Below are positions 16,162 through 26,149 of a stretch of 64,000 bases of DNA, in pieces. The position numbers and the translations under genes are program-made. The DNA is taken from assembly GCF_001636425.1 (NCBI RefSeq), contig NZ_KV440953.1:1624847-1688846 (forward strand). The letters run 5' to 3'. Source of the DNA: Heyndrickxia acidicola (GTDB lineage Bacteria > Bacillota > Bacilli > Bacillales > Bacillaceae_C). How positions within the stretch are numbered: the stretch's first letter is position 1; each line of letters begins with the position of its first letter. The notes below the pieces were generated by a model that was given only the letters and a program-made list of their open reading frames with translations, was not told the origin of the DNA and did not search any database.

Positions 16162-18489
16162 CTATGAGCTTTGTTCTTCAGATGGCTTTGGCACCAATAC
16201 TGTCCTTGGTTTACTGCCTTCATACGGTCCTACTACTCCGCGAAGTTCCATTTCGTCTATCAATCTTGCAGCGCGGGTGTATCCTACTCGAAAGCGCCTC
16301 TGCAGCATGGATACGGATGCCGTTTGCATTTCAGCGATTAATTGCACCGCATCTTCATATAACTCGTCATCCACCTCAGCTGTCGTTTCAGGTATATCAT
16401 CCGGTATCATTTCTTCCTGATACTGAGCTTTTTGCTGGGAAATGACAAAGTTAACGACATCCTCCACTTCTTCATCTGATAGGAACGCCCCCTGCACACG
16501 AATGGGTTTGGACGCTCCTACAGGCAGAAATAGCATATCCCCTCTTCCTAATAGCTTTTCAGCTCCGCCCATATCCAGAATGGTTCTGGAATCAGTGGCA
16601 GAAGATACCGCAAAAGCGATACGTGAAGGAATATTTGCTTTTATTACCCCTGTGATGACATCTACAGAAGGGCGCTGTGTTGCAATAATCAAATGGATAC
16701 CCGCTGCACGGGCCATTTGGGCGAGACGAGTAATAGAATCCTCCACATCATTCGACGCTACCATCATTAAATCTGCGAGCTCATCTACAATAACCACTAT
16801 ATAAGGAAGCTGTGGATGTTTTTCTCCGCTTGCGAGATTTTCCCGCTTTACATAGTCGTTATATCCTTCAATGTTTCTAGTGCCTGTATGGGAAAATAGC
16901 TCATACCGTCTTTCCATTTCACTTACAACCTTTTGAAGAGCCTGTGATGCTTTCTTTGGATTGGTTACAACAGGGGCAAGTAAATGCGGTACCCCATTGT
17001 ATACATTTAGCTCCACCATCTTTGGATCAACCATCATAAGCTTTACTTCATGAGGCTTAGCCCGCATTAAAATGCTAGTAATAATACCATTAATACAAAC
17101 ACTCTTTCCGCTTCCTGTTGCTCCGGCAACCAATAAATGCGGCATTTTATTGAGCTCGGCCAGAACTGCCTGACCGGTTATATCTCTCCCTAAACCAATT
17201 TGAAGCTTGGAATCGGGCTTGTTTTGTTCCTTCGACTCTAGGACTTCCCTTAAGGCAACCACTGCAATCTCTGAATTAGGAACTTCTATGCCGATGGCCG
17301 ATTTACCCGGTATAGGTGCTTCCATACGTATGTCTTTTGCCGCAAGCGCCAAAGCAAGGTCATCACTCAAGCTGACTATTTTGCTTACCTTTACACCTAC
17401 ATCAGGATTTACTTCATATTTTGTAACGGCAGGACCAAGATGAACTTGGGTAACGCGAGCCTTTACTCCAAAGCTTTGAAAGGTCCTTTCTAGCTTGGCC
17501 GCATTTGCATGAATAAGCTTATATTCATTGCTCTGGTCCGCTGATTTCGGGCGCTTTAAGAGAGACAGGCTCGGAAGCTGATAGGATTCATTTTCCGGTT
17601 CTGAAAAAGAAATGCTCTGTGTTAGTACATCGTCTTTATCTTGAGGATTTTCCTGTTTCTCCTCAGAAGAAGCAGGCTTGGCTTTAAGTTCCTCTTCTTC
17701 CATTCTTGAACCGTATGCCTTTTCAGTAAAGCTTGAAATAAGCGGTTTAATGACTTCATCTGCTTCCACTGCAGGAATCTCCGAAATCTCAGGCTCTTTT
17801 TGTTTCACATCGGCATCTTTTACTCTGCGTTCTTTCTTTTTTTCTATCCGGTCGGATTTCCACTCTGACAGGTCCCTTTTGGATGCCTGCCACTGGCTGC
17901 GAACAAAAACTTTGACCTTTTCCATTGCTTTTTCAAAAAAGCTTCCGATGGATTTTCCTGTAATTAATACAAAACCGATCACGATAAGAACAAAGCATAA
18001 AAATTTTGTTCCCAATGAGTCAAACAGAAAATGAGAAACGGCAAATAAGACTGCTCCAATCATTCCTCCGCCCATATCCGGTGTCGAGGTTTCTCCTTTA
18101 ACCTCCCGTGAAAATTGCTCCCAGGTGTTGGTAATGACACTGGCATTTTTCAATTGGCCTTCTTGCGTCAGCATTTCAAAAAGCTTGACGTGGCTCATCA
18201 GCAATAGGCTTGATAACATTATGTAAAGACCATTTAATCTCCTGCTGAAGAAAAAAGGCCATTCACGTTTAATCATTAAGTAGACAGCAAGGCAAATGAC
18301 TCCTACAAGGGCAACCATATACCATTCACCTAAAAAGAACCTGAAAAAAAGGTCAATGGCTCTTCCTACTGCTCCTAAATGGATAATGGAAATAAGGCTT
18401 AGAGCAATAAGAATAATGCCTGTCACTTCAATGCGGAGGTTTCCTTTCGATTGATTCGATTTTTTGTTTCTCTGCTTTTTTTTAGCCAT
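16162..18489 (-). CDS. spoIIIE: SpoIIIE/FtsK DNA translocase
   Basis: 775 aa ATP-driven DNA pump at the septum that moves the chromosome into the forespore during sporulation. The N-terminus is lysine-rich and followed by about four membrane segments (to ~residue 170). A charged linker then leads to the FtsK motor with Walker [10 protein letters not shown] and Walker [13 protein letters not shown], and ends in a winged-helix gamma domain ([20 protein letters not shown]) that reads polar SRS sequences. The frame extends to 18531, but the ATG at 18487-18489 ([10 protein letters not shown]) has a GAAGGTGA site and matches SpoIIIE. Located after tepA-ylzJ, as in B. subtilis. Confidence 0.96.
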   Translation of the reverse strand: MAKKKQRNKKSNQSKGNLRIEVTGIILIALSLISIIHLGAVGRAIDLFFRFFLGEWYMVALVGVICLAVYLMIKREWPFFFSRRLNGLYIMLSSLLLMSHVKLFEMLTQEGQLKNASVITNTWEQFSREVKGETSTPDMGGGMIGAVLFAVSHFLFDSLGTKFLCFVLIVIGFVLITGKSIGSFFEKAMEKVKVFVRSQWQASKRDLSEWKSDRIEKKKERRVKDADVKQKEPEISEIPAVEADEVIKPLISSFTEKAYGSRMEEEELKAKPASSEEKQENPQDKDDVLTQSISFSEPENESYQLPSLSLLKRPKSADQSNEYKLIHANAAKLERTFQSFGVKARVTQVHLGPAVTKYEVNPDVGVKVSKIVSLSDDLALALAAKDIRMEAPIPGKSAIGIEVPNSEIAVVALREVLESKEQNKPDSKLQIGLGRDITGQAVLAELNKMPHLLVAGATGSGKSVCINGIITSILMRAKPHEVKLMMVDPKMVELNVYNGVPHLLAPVVTNPKKASQALQKVVSEMERRYELFSHTGTRNIEGYNDYVKRENLASGEKHPQLPYIVVIVDELADLMMVASNDVEDSITRLAQMARAAGIHLIIATQRPSVDVITGVIKANIPSRIAFAVSSATDSRTILDMGGAEKLLGRGDMLFLPVGASKPIRVQGAFLSDEEVEDVVNFVISQQKAQYQEEMIPDDIPETTAEVDDELYEDAVQLIAEMQTASVSMLQRRFRVGYTRAARLIDEMELRGVVGPYEGSKPRTVLVPKPSEEQSS

Positions 18490-18538
18490 TCTATCACCTT
18501 CAAAGAGAAAACTCCTGATTTTTTCCTTCATTAGATAA

Positions 18539-18566
18539 GAAAGCAGCCATTAACGGCTGCTTTTTC
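18539..18566 (-). terminator. Terminator of tepA-ylzJ
   Basis: AAGCAGCC / GGCTGCTT hairpin with a short loop, followed on the minus strand by TCTTATC. It lies between ylzJ and spoIIIE; the downstream T-tract is short, so some read-through is likely. Confidence 0.65.
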
Positions 18567-18630
18567 AATTAACACTATTATAGCATAATGATGGTGATTA
18601 CGGAATTTCTTTCATATTGATTATCCTGCT

Positions 18631-18840
18631 TTAACTCATTGAAATGTAGGCTCCAGGCATTAGACCCTCACTAAGATAATCGGCAGGATTGCTGCTGAGG
18701 ACACGAATAATGCGATAATATTGTTCTTCCTGCTCTACAAGGAGGGGCACCCCATTATATTGAATCGTTCTTTGTTTTGTAAATTCACTTGGATCGGTTT
18801 GAAAAATAATCTCCTCAGGAACGGTAGTATATAATATCAC
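18631..18840 (-). CDS. ylzJ: YlzJ-like small protein
   Basis: 69 aa, beta-rich, beginning [14 protein letters not shown] with the conserved middle [12 protein letters not shown] and [15 protein letters not shown]. It closely resembles B. subtilis YlzJ, of unknown function. GTG start overlapping the tepA stop by 4 bp (GTGA), implying translational coupling with the TepA protease. No membrane segment. Confidence 0.85.
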   Translation of the reverse strand: MILYTTVPEEIIFQTDPSEFTKQRTIQYNGVPLLVEQEEQYYRIIRVLSSNPADYLSEGLMPGAYISMS

Positions 18841-19595
18841 TGAATAAGTCCCTCCTGCTCCTTCGTTGACTTTCTCATCTCAATTAATTCATTCAGCTTT
18901 TTCAACGCCTGGCCGATGCCTCCCACTTCCTCAATGAGTCCTGAATTAACAGCATCCTTCCCTACCACGTTCGTTCCAATATCCCTTGTAAGGTTTCCCC
19001 TGGCAAACATTAAGTCTTTAAAAGTTTCTTCCTTTATTTTGGAGTGCTTTGTTACAAAGTTAATTACTCTTTCCTGCATTTTATCCAAGTATTCAAAGGT
19101 TTGGGGAACACCAATGACCAATCCGGTTAAGCGGATCGGATGAATCGTCATAGTGGCTGTTTCTGCAATAAAAGAGTAATCGCAGGAAACGGCAATCGGT
19201 ACACCTATTGAATGACCGCCTCCTAAAACGATGGAGACTGAGGGTTTGGATAATGAAGCAATCATCTCAGAAATAGCTAATCCTGCCTCAACATCTCCGC
19301 CAACTGTATTAAGAATCACAAGCAATCCTTCAATTTTCGGGTTTTGTTCGATGGCAACAAGCTGTGGAATGATGTGCTCATATTTCGTCGTTTTATTTTG
19401 CGGGGGAAGCTGCATATGCCCCTCTATTTGTCCAACAATGGTTAAACAATGGATATTAGAATCCTGATTAACCTGCGGAACATTCGTTTGTCCAAGCTGC
19501 TGTATTTTTTCAATTAATCCTGATGGCGGATTCCCTTTTTGGTCTTCTTTATCGGGTGACGGCTGCGGCTGGTCCATATGTGTATCATTATTCAT
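18837..19595 (-). CDS. tepA: TepA, ClpP-like serine protease
   Basis: 252 aa ClpP/SppA-fold protease. The N-terminal ~45 residues are polar and low-complexity. The fold includes [20 protein letters not shown], the nucleophile serine in GGGHSIG (about residue 130) and a histidine in TIHP. Known in B. subtilis as translocation-enhancing protein and also linked to degradation of small acid-soluble spore proteins (YmfB/TepA). The start is ATG 19593-19595 with AGGAG eight bases upstream; an in-frame TTG at 19604 is less well spaced. Coupled to ylzJ. Confidence 0.9.
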   Translation of the reverse strand: MNNDTHMDQPQPSPDKEDQKGNPPSGLIEKIQQLGQTNVPQVNQDSNIHCLTIVGQIEGHMQLPPQNKTTKYEHIIPQLVAIEQNPKIEGLLVILNTVGGDVEAGLAISEMIASLSKPSVSIVLGGGHSIGVPIAVSCDYSFIAETATMTIHPIRLTGLVIGVPQTFEYLDKMQERVINFVTKHSKIKEETFKDLMFARGNLTRDIGTNVVGKDAVNSGLIEEVGGIGQALKKLNELIEMRKSTKEQEGLIQ

Positions 19596-19710
19596 TCTCA
19601 ACACTCCTTTTCAGCTCATTACTTTCATTTTTTTATTGGCTTTGATATCTTACCGTTAATTTACCTTCAAACACCATTGGGTCATGAAGTGCTAATAGTA
19701 TTTTTTATCA

Positions 19711-19877
19711 AAGGCTGTATTCAAATGGATTGTTGCTTTACGAACAAAGGATAAAATCCGTATTTTGTCCTTCTTCGTGCCTTTTCGTAGTAAATTCAAC
19801 AGATTTTATTAAAGAACCATTGAATTTCATCATTCTATTTTTGTGTTAACTATGAACAAAGTTTACGAAAAGAGCAT
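19711..19877. mobile_element. MITE-like element, copy A
   Basis: Non-coding element of about 167 bp. The left end AAGGCTGTATTCAAATGG (then ATTGTTGCTTTAC) is an imperfect inverted match of the right end (GAACAAAGTTTACGAAAAGA then GC). The interior contains the family core CGTATTTTGTCCTTCTTCGT. Three other copies (B-D) share ends, core and orientation. No transposase is present. It fills the gap between tepA and rnjB together with that gene's terminator. Confidence 0.65.
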
Positions 19878-19967
19878 AGTCAAGAGGGTCCTTAGACTGC
19901 CTTCTTTTATCGTCATACTGATAAAACTAGTATTCACTGGACCTGCGTTTTCATACGGGTTTTTCAA

Positions 19968-20004
19968 TAAAAAACACCGATACCACATGGCATCGGTGTT
20001 TTTC
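19968..20004 (-). terminator. Terminator of rnjB
   Basis: AACACCGATGCC / GGTATCGGTGTT stem with a tight loop, then TTTTTTATTG on the minus strand, 18 bp after the rnjB stop. Confidence 0.9.
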
Positions 20005-20021
20005 GTAATATAACACGTAAA

Positions 20022-21692
20022 TTATACTTCCATAATAATAGGAATAATCATTGGCCTTCTCTTTGTTTTTTCGTATAAGAAATGGTTAAGCTGGTCACGA
20101 ATGTCCTGTTTAATACTTGACCAATCAAAAGCATCTTTTGTGGTGTTTTTTTCCACGATAGACTGTACCAGCTTTGTAGAGTCACTCATTAACTCTTCAG
20201 ACTCCCGCACGTATACAAAGCCTCTTGAGATGATTTCGGGACCGGCCACGATCCCTTTTCTTGCTTTGTTCAATGTCACAACAACAATTAAGATTCCATC
20301 CTGTGACAATAGTCTTCGATCACGCAAAACAATATTCCCTACATCTCCAACACCGCTTCCATCAATCAGCACATTCCCAGCAGTTACACGGCCAGAAGTC
20401 ATTAGCTCGCCATTCTTATATTCAATAACCTCTCCCTTATTCGGGATCAAGATTCTCTCTTTTGGAATTCCAACCTCCTGGGCAAGCTTAGAATGTGCAA
20501 TCAGCATACGGTATTCACCTTGGATGGGGATGAAGTATTTAGGCTTCATAAGGTTCAGCATAAACTTCAAATCCTCCTGGAAGCCATGTCCGGTTACATG
20601 AACCTTACGGCTGCTTGACAATACATTGGCACCTGCTCTGTAAAGCATGTCCACAGTTTTAGACATAAATAGCTCCAATCCAGGCGATGGGCTCGCTGCA
20701 ATGAACACAGAGTCACCCTTTTGAATTTGAATGTTTCGGTGCGACTTTTTCACCATTTTTTGCAGAACCATAAATGGTTCTCCTTGGTTTCCAGTTGTCA
20801 GCACAACTACTTTATTATCGGGATATTGACTGATTTCTTTGGCAGTGATCAGCATATCATCTGACTTCACCTGTAAATACCCCTGCTTCAAAGCAATGTC
20901 ATACACGCGTTCAATGCTTTTTCCCACAACGGCAACCTTTCGGCCAGTTTCAAAAGCAGAATCTAAAACCTGTTGGATTCGAATAATGTTTGAAGCAAAA
21001 CAAGCAACAATAATGCGGCCTGCAGAAGCTCTGAAAGCACTGGAAATTTCATTTGCTATAACCGATTCAGAAGTAGTATGGCCGGGATGCTCTGCTTCTG
21101 TACTGTCAGAAAGAAGGCAAAGGACTCCCTCATCACCGATACGCGCCATTTTTCCAAGTTCAGAACGGTAATCAGCTGAAACCGTTTGATCAAATTTAAA
21201 ATCTCCTGTATGAACGATGCTTCCTTCTGATGTATGAATGCAGATACCTACAGAATCCGGAACGCTGTGTGTCGTCTTAAAAAAGCTGATGTCTGCCGAC
21301 TCAAATCGAAGCAGGGAATCAGAATGAATAGTAATGAATTGTGTTTCATGCTTAACTTTAACGTCCTTAAGTTTTTCTTTTGCCAGCGCAATGGTCAATT
21401 TCGTCCCATACACTGGAATATTCAGCTTCATTAAAATGTACGGAAGTGCGCCCATGGCATCATCATGTCCATGAGTTAAGAACAGCCCCTGTATACGGTC
21501 TTTATTTTCCTCCAGATAGGTAATGTCGGGAATGACAATATCAATTCCGAGCATTTCATTCTCAGGAAACATTAAACCGCTGTCCAAAATAAATAAATCC
21601 TGGTCCACTTCCACTATGTACATATTCTTGCCTATTTCTCCGACTCCCCCGAGCGGAATAATTTTAATAGATTCATTTTCTCTGTTATTCAA
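20022..21692 (-). CDS. rnjB: Ribonuclease J2
   Basis: 556 aa metallo-beta-lactamase/beta-CASP ribonuclease. The N-terminal MBL motif reads HGHDDAMG (about residue 75) instead of HxHxDH: the last histidine is alanine. That degenerate site is typical of RNase J2, the weakly active partner of RNase J1. The beta-CASP and C-terminal parts are complete (HVTGHGFQEDL, IPIQGEYRML). TTG start (21690-21692) behind GGGAGG. In B. subtilis it forms a complex with RNase J1 in 5'-end RNA turnover. Followed by its own terminator and preceded by dapA, the conserved order. Confidence 0.93.
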   Translation of the reverse strand: MNNRENESIKIIPLGGVGEIGKNMYIVEVDQDLFILDSGLMFPENEMLGIDIVIPDITYLEENKDRIQGLFLTHGHDDAMGALPYILMKLNIPVYGTKLTIALAKEKLKDVKVKHETQFITIHSDSLLRFESADISFFKTTHSVPDSVGICIHTSEGSIVHTGDFKFDQTVSADYRSELGKMARIGDEGVLCLLSDSTEAEHPGHTTSESVIANEISSAFRASAGRIIVACFASNIIRIQQVLDSAFETGRKVAVVGKSIERVYDIALKQGYLQVKSDDMLITAKEISQYPDNKVVVLTTGNQGEPFMVLQKMVKKSHRNIQIQKGDSVFIAASPSPGLELFMSKTVDMLYRAGANVLSSSRKVHVTGHGFQEDLKFMLNLMKPKYFIPIQGEYRMLIAHSKLAQEVGIPKERILIPNKGEVIEYKNGELMTSGRVTAGNVLIDGSGVGDVGNIVLRDRRLLSQDGILIVVVTLNKARKGIVAGPEIISRGFVYVRESEELMSDSTKLVQSIVEKNTTKDAFDWSSIKQDIRDQLNHFLYEKTKRRPMIIPIIMEV

Positions 21693-21845
21693 ATTTCAGT
21701 TCCTCCCACGCTGTATTTCCGACCTAAATCAGTTATACCCATTATACTTGATTTTAAAAAAACAGTTCAAGAAAATTGAATATTCATAAAGGATAATTTT
21801 TAGATGCCGACTTTTTAAGGTCTATCACACTTTAAGATTCCCATA

Positions 21846-21880
21846 TAAAAAAAGAGTCGGGAGTCCAGCTCCCAACCCGG
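21846..21880 (-). terminator. Terminator of asd-dapG-dapA
   Basis: GTTGGGAG-CTGGA-CTCCCGAC hairpin followed by TCTTTTTTT on the minus strand, 17 bp past the dapA stop. Confidence 0.9.
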
Positions 21881-21897
21881 CCATTTACCATCAATCC

Positions 21898-22770
21898 TTA
21901 TATATTGTTAAGTAAGGCTTGCAATGCATCCCGTTCCTGTTCGTCTAAAGGGACAAGCGGAAGCCTGACGGAACCCACTCCTAGCCCTTTAAGCTGCAAA
22001 GCTGTTTTTACAGGCACCGGGCTTGGAGCCTGGAAAAGCCCCTTCATTAATGGCAGAAGAGACTGGTGAAGCTTAGCAGCTTTTTCAATCGACCCATTAA
22101 AGAATGCATCAATCATTTCCTTCATCTCATTTCCAATAATATGGGATGCAACCGAAACAATTCCTGCACCGCCAATTGAAAGAACAGGAAGGGTAATTCC
22201 ATCATCTCCGCTGTAAAGAGCAAAATCATCGTCCGTTTTTGAAATAATTTCGGTCATGGCATCTAGGTTGCCGCTTGCTTCTTTTACAGCAACAATATTT
22301 GGAATGCGGGACAATTCAATTACTGTACCAGGATCGATACTCACGACCGTTCGTCCCGGAACATTATAAATCATTACAGGCAATGAGGTTGATTCCGCTA
22401 TGGTTCTAAAGTGCTCATAGATTCCGCGCTGATTAGGTTTGTTATAGTAAGGAGCCACAAGCATAATGGCGTCCACTCCCGTTTCCTCTGCCTTTTTTGT
22501 CAGTTCTATAGAGGCATAGGTATTATTGCTTCCGGTTCCGGCAATAACAGGCACACGGCCATCTGCAACTTTTACTACATGTTTAAAAAGAGCCAATTTT
22601 TCTTCGGTTGACAAAGTAGGGGACTCACCAGTCGTCCCAGCTACAACAAGAGAATCCGATCCATTTTCAATCAAGTATTCCACAAGCTGTGTCGTTTTTT
22701 GAAAATCAATATTTCCTTTATTATCAAAAGGTGTAACCATTGCGGTTGAAATACGGCCAAAATGACTCAT
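21898..22770 (-). CDS. dapA: 4-hydroxy-tetrahydrodipicolinate synthase
   Basis: 290 aa (beta/alpha)8 lyase condensing pyruvate and aspartate semialdehyde. The Schiff-base lysine is K163 (VAVKEASG), the proton-relay tyrosine Y135 (IYNVPGR), and the TTGES pyruvate-binding motif lies near residue 46. Cytoplasmic. Its product feeds lysine and cell-wall diaminopimelate synthesis and, in the mother cell, dipicolinate made by the neighbouring SpoVFA/B. Third gene of the asd-dapG-dapA unit, 49 bp after dapG, ending at a terminator. Confidence 0.97.
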   Translation of the reverse strand: MSHFGRISTAMVTPFDNKGNIDFQKTTQLVEYLIENGSDSLVVAGTTGESPTLSTEEKLALFKHVVKVADGRVPVIAGTGSNNTYASIELTKKAEETGVDAIMLVAPYYNKPNQRGIYEHFRTIAESTSLPVMIYNVPGRTVVSIDPGTVIELSRIPNIVAVKEASGNLDAMTEIISKTDDDFALYSGDDGITLPVLSIGGAGIVSVASHIIGNEMKEMIDAFFNGSIEKAAKLHQSLLPLMKGLFQAPSPVPVKTALQLKGLGVGSVRLPLVPLDEQERDALQALLNNI

Positions 22771-22819
22771 ACTTTCACTCCTCTTCCAATCTATATGTTG
22801 TTCCTTCGGTGCAGATTTC

Positions 22820-24058
22820 TTATTCTTTCACAATGTCCAATGCTTCTTCCTGCAATTGAAAAGCATCGTGAAGAGCATTTACAGAGCTGACTAGATCGGA
22901 TTCCTTCACAAGAACCCAAATGGTTGTATGGCTGTCAGCGGACTGAAGGATGCGAATTCCTTCTTCAGAAAGTGCCTTTACAATTTTGTATGTTACTCCA
23001 GGTACACCAGCAATCCCGGCTCCAACAACAGATACTTTGGCGCACTCTCTCTCAATGACCGGATCGTACCCCATATCAACAAGTATTTTTTCTGCCCGGT
23101 CCACAGCATCAGCAGCTACCGTATAGACAACACCTGTTGGAGAAATATTCATAAAATCTACACTAATGGATTCGCTGGCCATAGCCTTAAAGACTTCAGT
23201 CTGTAAATTGTATTGGCCGTCTTTTGCAAATACTTTAATCTGAGAAATGTTTGGAACGTAGGCAATCCCTGTTACCATCCTTTCACGGATATCGGTTCCC
23301 TTCATTTGTTTATTTAAGGATGTAACAAGGGTACCCACATCGTTTGTATAGGTTGAACGGATGCGAATAGGGACTTTCGCCTGCATAGCAATCTCTACGG
23401 CCCGTGGATGGATCACTTTAGCTCCCTGATATGCCATATTACATACTTCCGTATAAGTGACCACGGGAAGTTTTCTTGCATTTTCTGCTATCCTCGGATC
23501 TGCAGTCATAATGCCGTCCACATCTGTAAAGATATCGATCCACTCTGCATTCAATGCAGCTCCCAAAGCCGCTGCAGACGTATCGCTGCCGCCCCGGCCA
23601 ATCGTTGTTACATCTCCGTTCCTAGAAGCGCCCTGGAATCCAGCTACGACCACAACATCATGATCTTCTAGTTCCTTTTTCAGGCGATCGCATTTCATTT
23701 CAATGATTTTTGCATTCGTATGCTCGGCATTCGTACGGAAGCCTGCCTGCGCTCCTGTTAATGATACAGCCTTAACCCCTTTATTTAAAAGCATATTGGA
23801 AAACACCAAACTCGAAATCACCTCGCCGCAGGAAAGCAGCAGGTCCTGCTCCCTGCTGCTCAAACGGGTATTTGAACTGCCTACAAGAGATAATAATGTA
23901 TCCGTCGCATAGGGTTCTCCTTTTCTTCCCATTGCCGAAACGACTGCCACTACTTTGTATCCTTCCTTTAATGCATCCTTAATATGATTGATAGCAAGAA
24001 GACGGCTGCTCTCATCCCTTACAGAGGTCCCGCCAAACTTCTGAACAATTAACTTCAT
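22820..24058 (-). CDS. dapG: Aspartokinase I (diaminopimelate-sensitive type)
   Basis: 412 aa. The N-terminal amino acid kinase domain has VQKFGGTSV at residues 4-12 and the nucleotide region TTIGRGGSDTSAAALGA; two C-terminal ACT domains follow (from about 270). It phosphorylates aspartate, the first step to lysine, methionine, threonine and diaminopimelate. The name dapG rather than lysC follows from its place between asd and dapA, as in B. subtilis, where this isozyme is inhibited by meso-diaminopimelate. I see no lysine riboswitch upstream, in keeping with that assignment. Confidence 0.94.
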   Translation of the reverse strand: MKLIVQKFGGTSVRDESSRLLAINHIKDALKEGYKVVAVVSAMGRKGEPYATDTLLSLVGSSNTRLSSREQDLLLSCGEVISSLVFSNMLLNKGVKAVSLTGAQAGFRTNAEHTNAKIIEMKCDRLKKELEDHDVVVVAGFQGASRNGDVTTIGRGGSDTSAAALGAALNAEWIDIFTDVDGIMTADPRIAENARKLPVVTYTEVCNMAYQGAKVIHPRAVEIAMQAKVPIRIRSTYTNDVGTLVTSLNKQMKGTDIRERMVTGIAYVPNISQIKVFAKDGQYNLQTEVFKAMASESISVDFMNISPTGVVYTVAADAVDRAEKILVDMGYDPVIERECAKVSVVGAGIAGVPGVTYKIVKALSEEGIRILQSADSHTTIWVLVKESDLVSSVNALHDAFQLQEEALDIVKE

Positions 24059-24149
24059 TTTAACACCTCTATATATTAGTTAAATGCCTAATCGCTTTAT
24101 GCAGACATGAAAATATAATAGTTAAATGCCGTGCGCTAAAAAAGTATGA

Positions 24150-25196
24150 TTATACAAGGTTCAGCTTAATAAGGCTTTCCGCAATTTGGACTGAATTCCA
24201 GGCTGCCCCTTTTAATAGGTTGTCAGAAACTACCCACATATGAAATCCATTTTCCTCATCTAGATCCTTGCGAATTCTGCCTACAAATGTATCATTTTTA
24301 CCAACAGCATGGGCAGGCATTGGATAAACCTGATTGGAAGGATCATCTTCAAGCACCACTCCATCTGCCTGTAGTAATATCCCTTGAAGATCCGAAACAG
24401 TTACAGAATTCTTTTCCACCTCAAAGTATACAGATTCAGAGTGGCCTGTCTCAACAGGAATTCTTACACAAGTAGCAGCCACCTTAAGATTAGGCATATG
24501 CATTATCTTCTTGGTTTCATTAATCATCTTCATTTCTTCGTAGGTAAAACCATTCTCTGTAAACACATCAATTTGCGGAACTGCATTAAAAGCAAGCTGA
24601 TAATGTTTTTTATCACTTTTTACTGGCAGTATTTTCGGTTCAAACGGTTCTTCGGCAAGGAGTGCCTTTGTGTGGTCCTTTAATTCCTGAATAGCAGCTG
24701 AACCTGCACCTGAAACTGCCTGATAGGTCGAAACAATCACTTTGCTTAAGCCATATTCTTTTCGGATTGGCTCAAGAGCGACCACCATTTGAATCGTTGA
24801 ACAATTCGGATTGGCAATAACTCCATTGTGATTTTTCAAATCCTCTTCATTTACTTCAGGAACCACTAAAGGAACTTCTGGATCCATACGGAATGCACTT
24901 GTATTGTCAACAACAATTGCACCGCGCTTAACTGCTTCAGGTGCCATCTGTTTGGACACACTTCCCCCCGCACTAAAAAGGGCAATATCTACACCCTCAA
25001 AGCTTTCAGGTTTAGCTTCTTGTACTAGTATGCTTTCACCTTTAAATTTAACAGCCTTTCCTGCAGACCGTGCAGAAGAAAGCAGTGTTAACTTCTTAAT
25101 AGGGAAATTACGTTGTTCCAAAGTTTTTATCATTTGCTGGCCAACTGCTCCTGTAGCACCAAGAACAGCTACATGAAACCCTCTTGTTTCTTTCAT
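24150..25196 (-). CDS. asd: Aspartate-semialdehyde dehydrogenase
   Basis: 348 aa. The NADP-binding motif GATGAVGQ lies at about 13-20, the catalytic cysteine is C132 (NPNCSTIQ) and the C-terminal domain carries the histidine-containing [10 protein letters not shown] region. It reduces aspartyl phosphate to aspartate semialdehyde. First gene of asd-dapG-dapA. It is separated from spoVFB by a terminator and a ~300-bp leader with its own candidate promoter, so vegetative expression independent of sporulation is likely. Confidence 0.96.
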   Translation of the reverse strand: MKETRGFHVAVLGATGAVGQQMIKTLEQRNFPIKKLTLLSSARSAGKAVKFKGESILVQEAKPESFEGVDIALFSAGGSVSKQMAPEAVKRGAIVVDNTSAFRMDPEVPLVVPEVNEEDLKNHNGVIANPNCSTIQMVVALEPIRKEYGLSKVIVSTYQAVSGAGSAAIQELKDHTKALLAEEPFEPKILPVKSDKKHYQLAFNAVPQIDVFTENGFTYEEMKMINETKKIMHMPNLKVAATCVRIPVETGHSESVYFEVEKNSVTVSDLQGILLQADGVVLEDDPSNQVYPMPAHAVGKNDTFVGRIRKDLDEENGFHMWVVSDNLLKGAAWNSVQIAESLIKLNLV

Positions 25197-25323
25197 AAAA
25201 GCATACCCCTTCCATATTTCCTACCTATACATTATTCATCTTCATGTATTTTTTCTACTGCATTCTTATTTCATAAAGTATTTTTTATTTTAAATTGTTT
25301 CTTAACGGTTCTGAGGCTAATGT

Positions 25324-25356
25324 TTTGTCTTTTATGATCTTGCATGCAAGACAAAG
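25324..25356 (-). promoter_or_regulatory. Hairpin with 14-bp palindrome in the asd leader
   Basis: In the asd 5' leader TTTGTCTT pairs with AAGACAAA, and the loop side contains the perfect palindrome TCTTGCATGCAAGA (25340-25353). The two pairings are mutually exclusive in part, which could make a switch, though no known riboswitch class matches. Inference only. Confidence 0.35.
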
Positions 25357-25446
25357 GCTAAAATGATTCCTATAATTGCCTGTGAAACCAAAAAAGATTG
25401 GCACATCGTGAAAAAAATCGAAATGTGCATGATAAAAACTTCTTCT

Positions 25447-25473
25447 ATTTTAACATATAAAAAAAAGAATCAA
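25447..25473 (-). promoter_or_regulatory. Candidate asd promoter
   Basis: Minus strand TTGATT and TGTTAAAAT (extended -10, hexamer at 25447-25452) are separated by 15 bp, shorter than ideal. The region is very AT-rich and lies downstream of the spoVF terminator. This would give a leader of about 240 nt before asd. Confidence 0.4.
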
Positions 25474-25511
25474 TACTATTTTCTCTTTACTCCTTTATCA
25501 TCCTAAACAAT

Positions 25512-25538
25512 AGAAAACTCGCCTTTTTGGCGAGTGTC
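25512..25538 (-). terminator. Terminator of spoVFA-spoVFB
   Basis: ACTCGCC-AAAAA-GGCGAGT hairpin followed by TTTC on the minus strand, 14 bp past the spoVFB stop. It insulates the sporulation unit from asd. Confidence 0.8.
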
Positions 25539-25552
25539 AGGAAATTATTTAC

Positions 25553-26149
25553 TTACTCATCCCGAAATCTTTCAACAATTACCGGCTGGATCTGTTTTCC
25601 TTCAAGGGCCGCTTCCACTGTTTCTAGCAGCATTGGCATACGGGCTACCATTGAATTAGGCTTTTTGACAGGATCATCCTGGCCATACGGAACAAAATAT
25701 AGATTTTTAGTTGCCATTAGCCTCATTAAATTAACGCCATTCAGTCCCAAAGCATCATTAGTAGAAATACCAAGAACAACCGGCTTAAGATTTCTTAATG
25801 TTGCTTTTGCTGCCATAAGGACAGGAGAGTCTGTAAGAGCGTTCGCCAATTTACTCATGGTATACCCTGTTATAGGAGCAATGACCATGCAATCAAGGGG
25901 CAGCTTTGGTCCGAGGGGCTCTGCGTCCACAATCGTGTTAATAACCTTAAACCCTGTAGCTGCCTCAATTTTTTCTACCCAGTCCTCTCCATTTCCAAAA
26001 CGAGTGTCTGTATTTTGGACTGTATAAGTAACGATTGGGCGTACTTCCGCACCTGCATCAACCAATTTTTTTATTTCTGGATACACGGCATCATATGTGC
26101 AATGTGAACCTGTCAAACCAAATCCAATGCGTTTTCCTTTTACATTCAT
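25553..26149 (-). CDS. spoVFB: Dipicolinate synthase subunit B
   Basis: 198 aa flavoprotein-like subunit (dpaB). Characteristic segments are GFGLTGSHCTYDAV near the start, PLGPKLPLDCMVIAPITG and GISTNDALGLNG; the fold belongs to the flavin-dependent decarboxylase (HFCD/UbiX-like) group. With SpoVFA it oxidises dihydrodipicolinate to dipicolinic acid, the calcium chelator of the spore core, in the mother cell. It overlaps the spoVFA stop by 4 bp (ATGA) with an AAAGGAG site. Ends at its own terminator. Confidence 0.95.
   Translation of the reverse strand: MNVKGKRIGFGLTGSHCTYDAVYPEIKKLVDAGAEVRPIVTYTVQNTDTRFGNGEDWVEKIEAATGFKVINTIVDAEPLGPKLPLDCMVIAPITGYTMSKLANALTDSPVLMAAKATLRNLKPVVLGISTNDALGLNGVNLMRLMATKNLYFVPYGQDDPVKKPNSMVARMPMLLETVEAALEGKQIQPVIVERFRDE

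Noticed and set aside
20101-20601. Long plus-strand open frame (166 codons) opposite rnjB
   Set aside because: It lies wholly antisense to the conserved RNase J2 gene, has no ribosome binding site, and its translation is rich in Ser/Pro/Phe as expected for a shadow frame. The same applies to the other plus-strand frames opposite recognised genes (for example 25527-26027 and 35422-35955).
25197-25552. Lysine riboswitch upstream of asd-dapG-dapA
   Set aside because: The conserved lysine-riboswitch core is not recognisable. The leader has only simple hairpins, reported separately.
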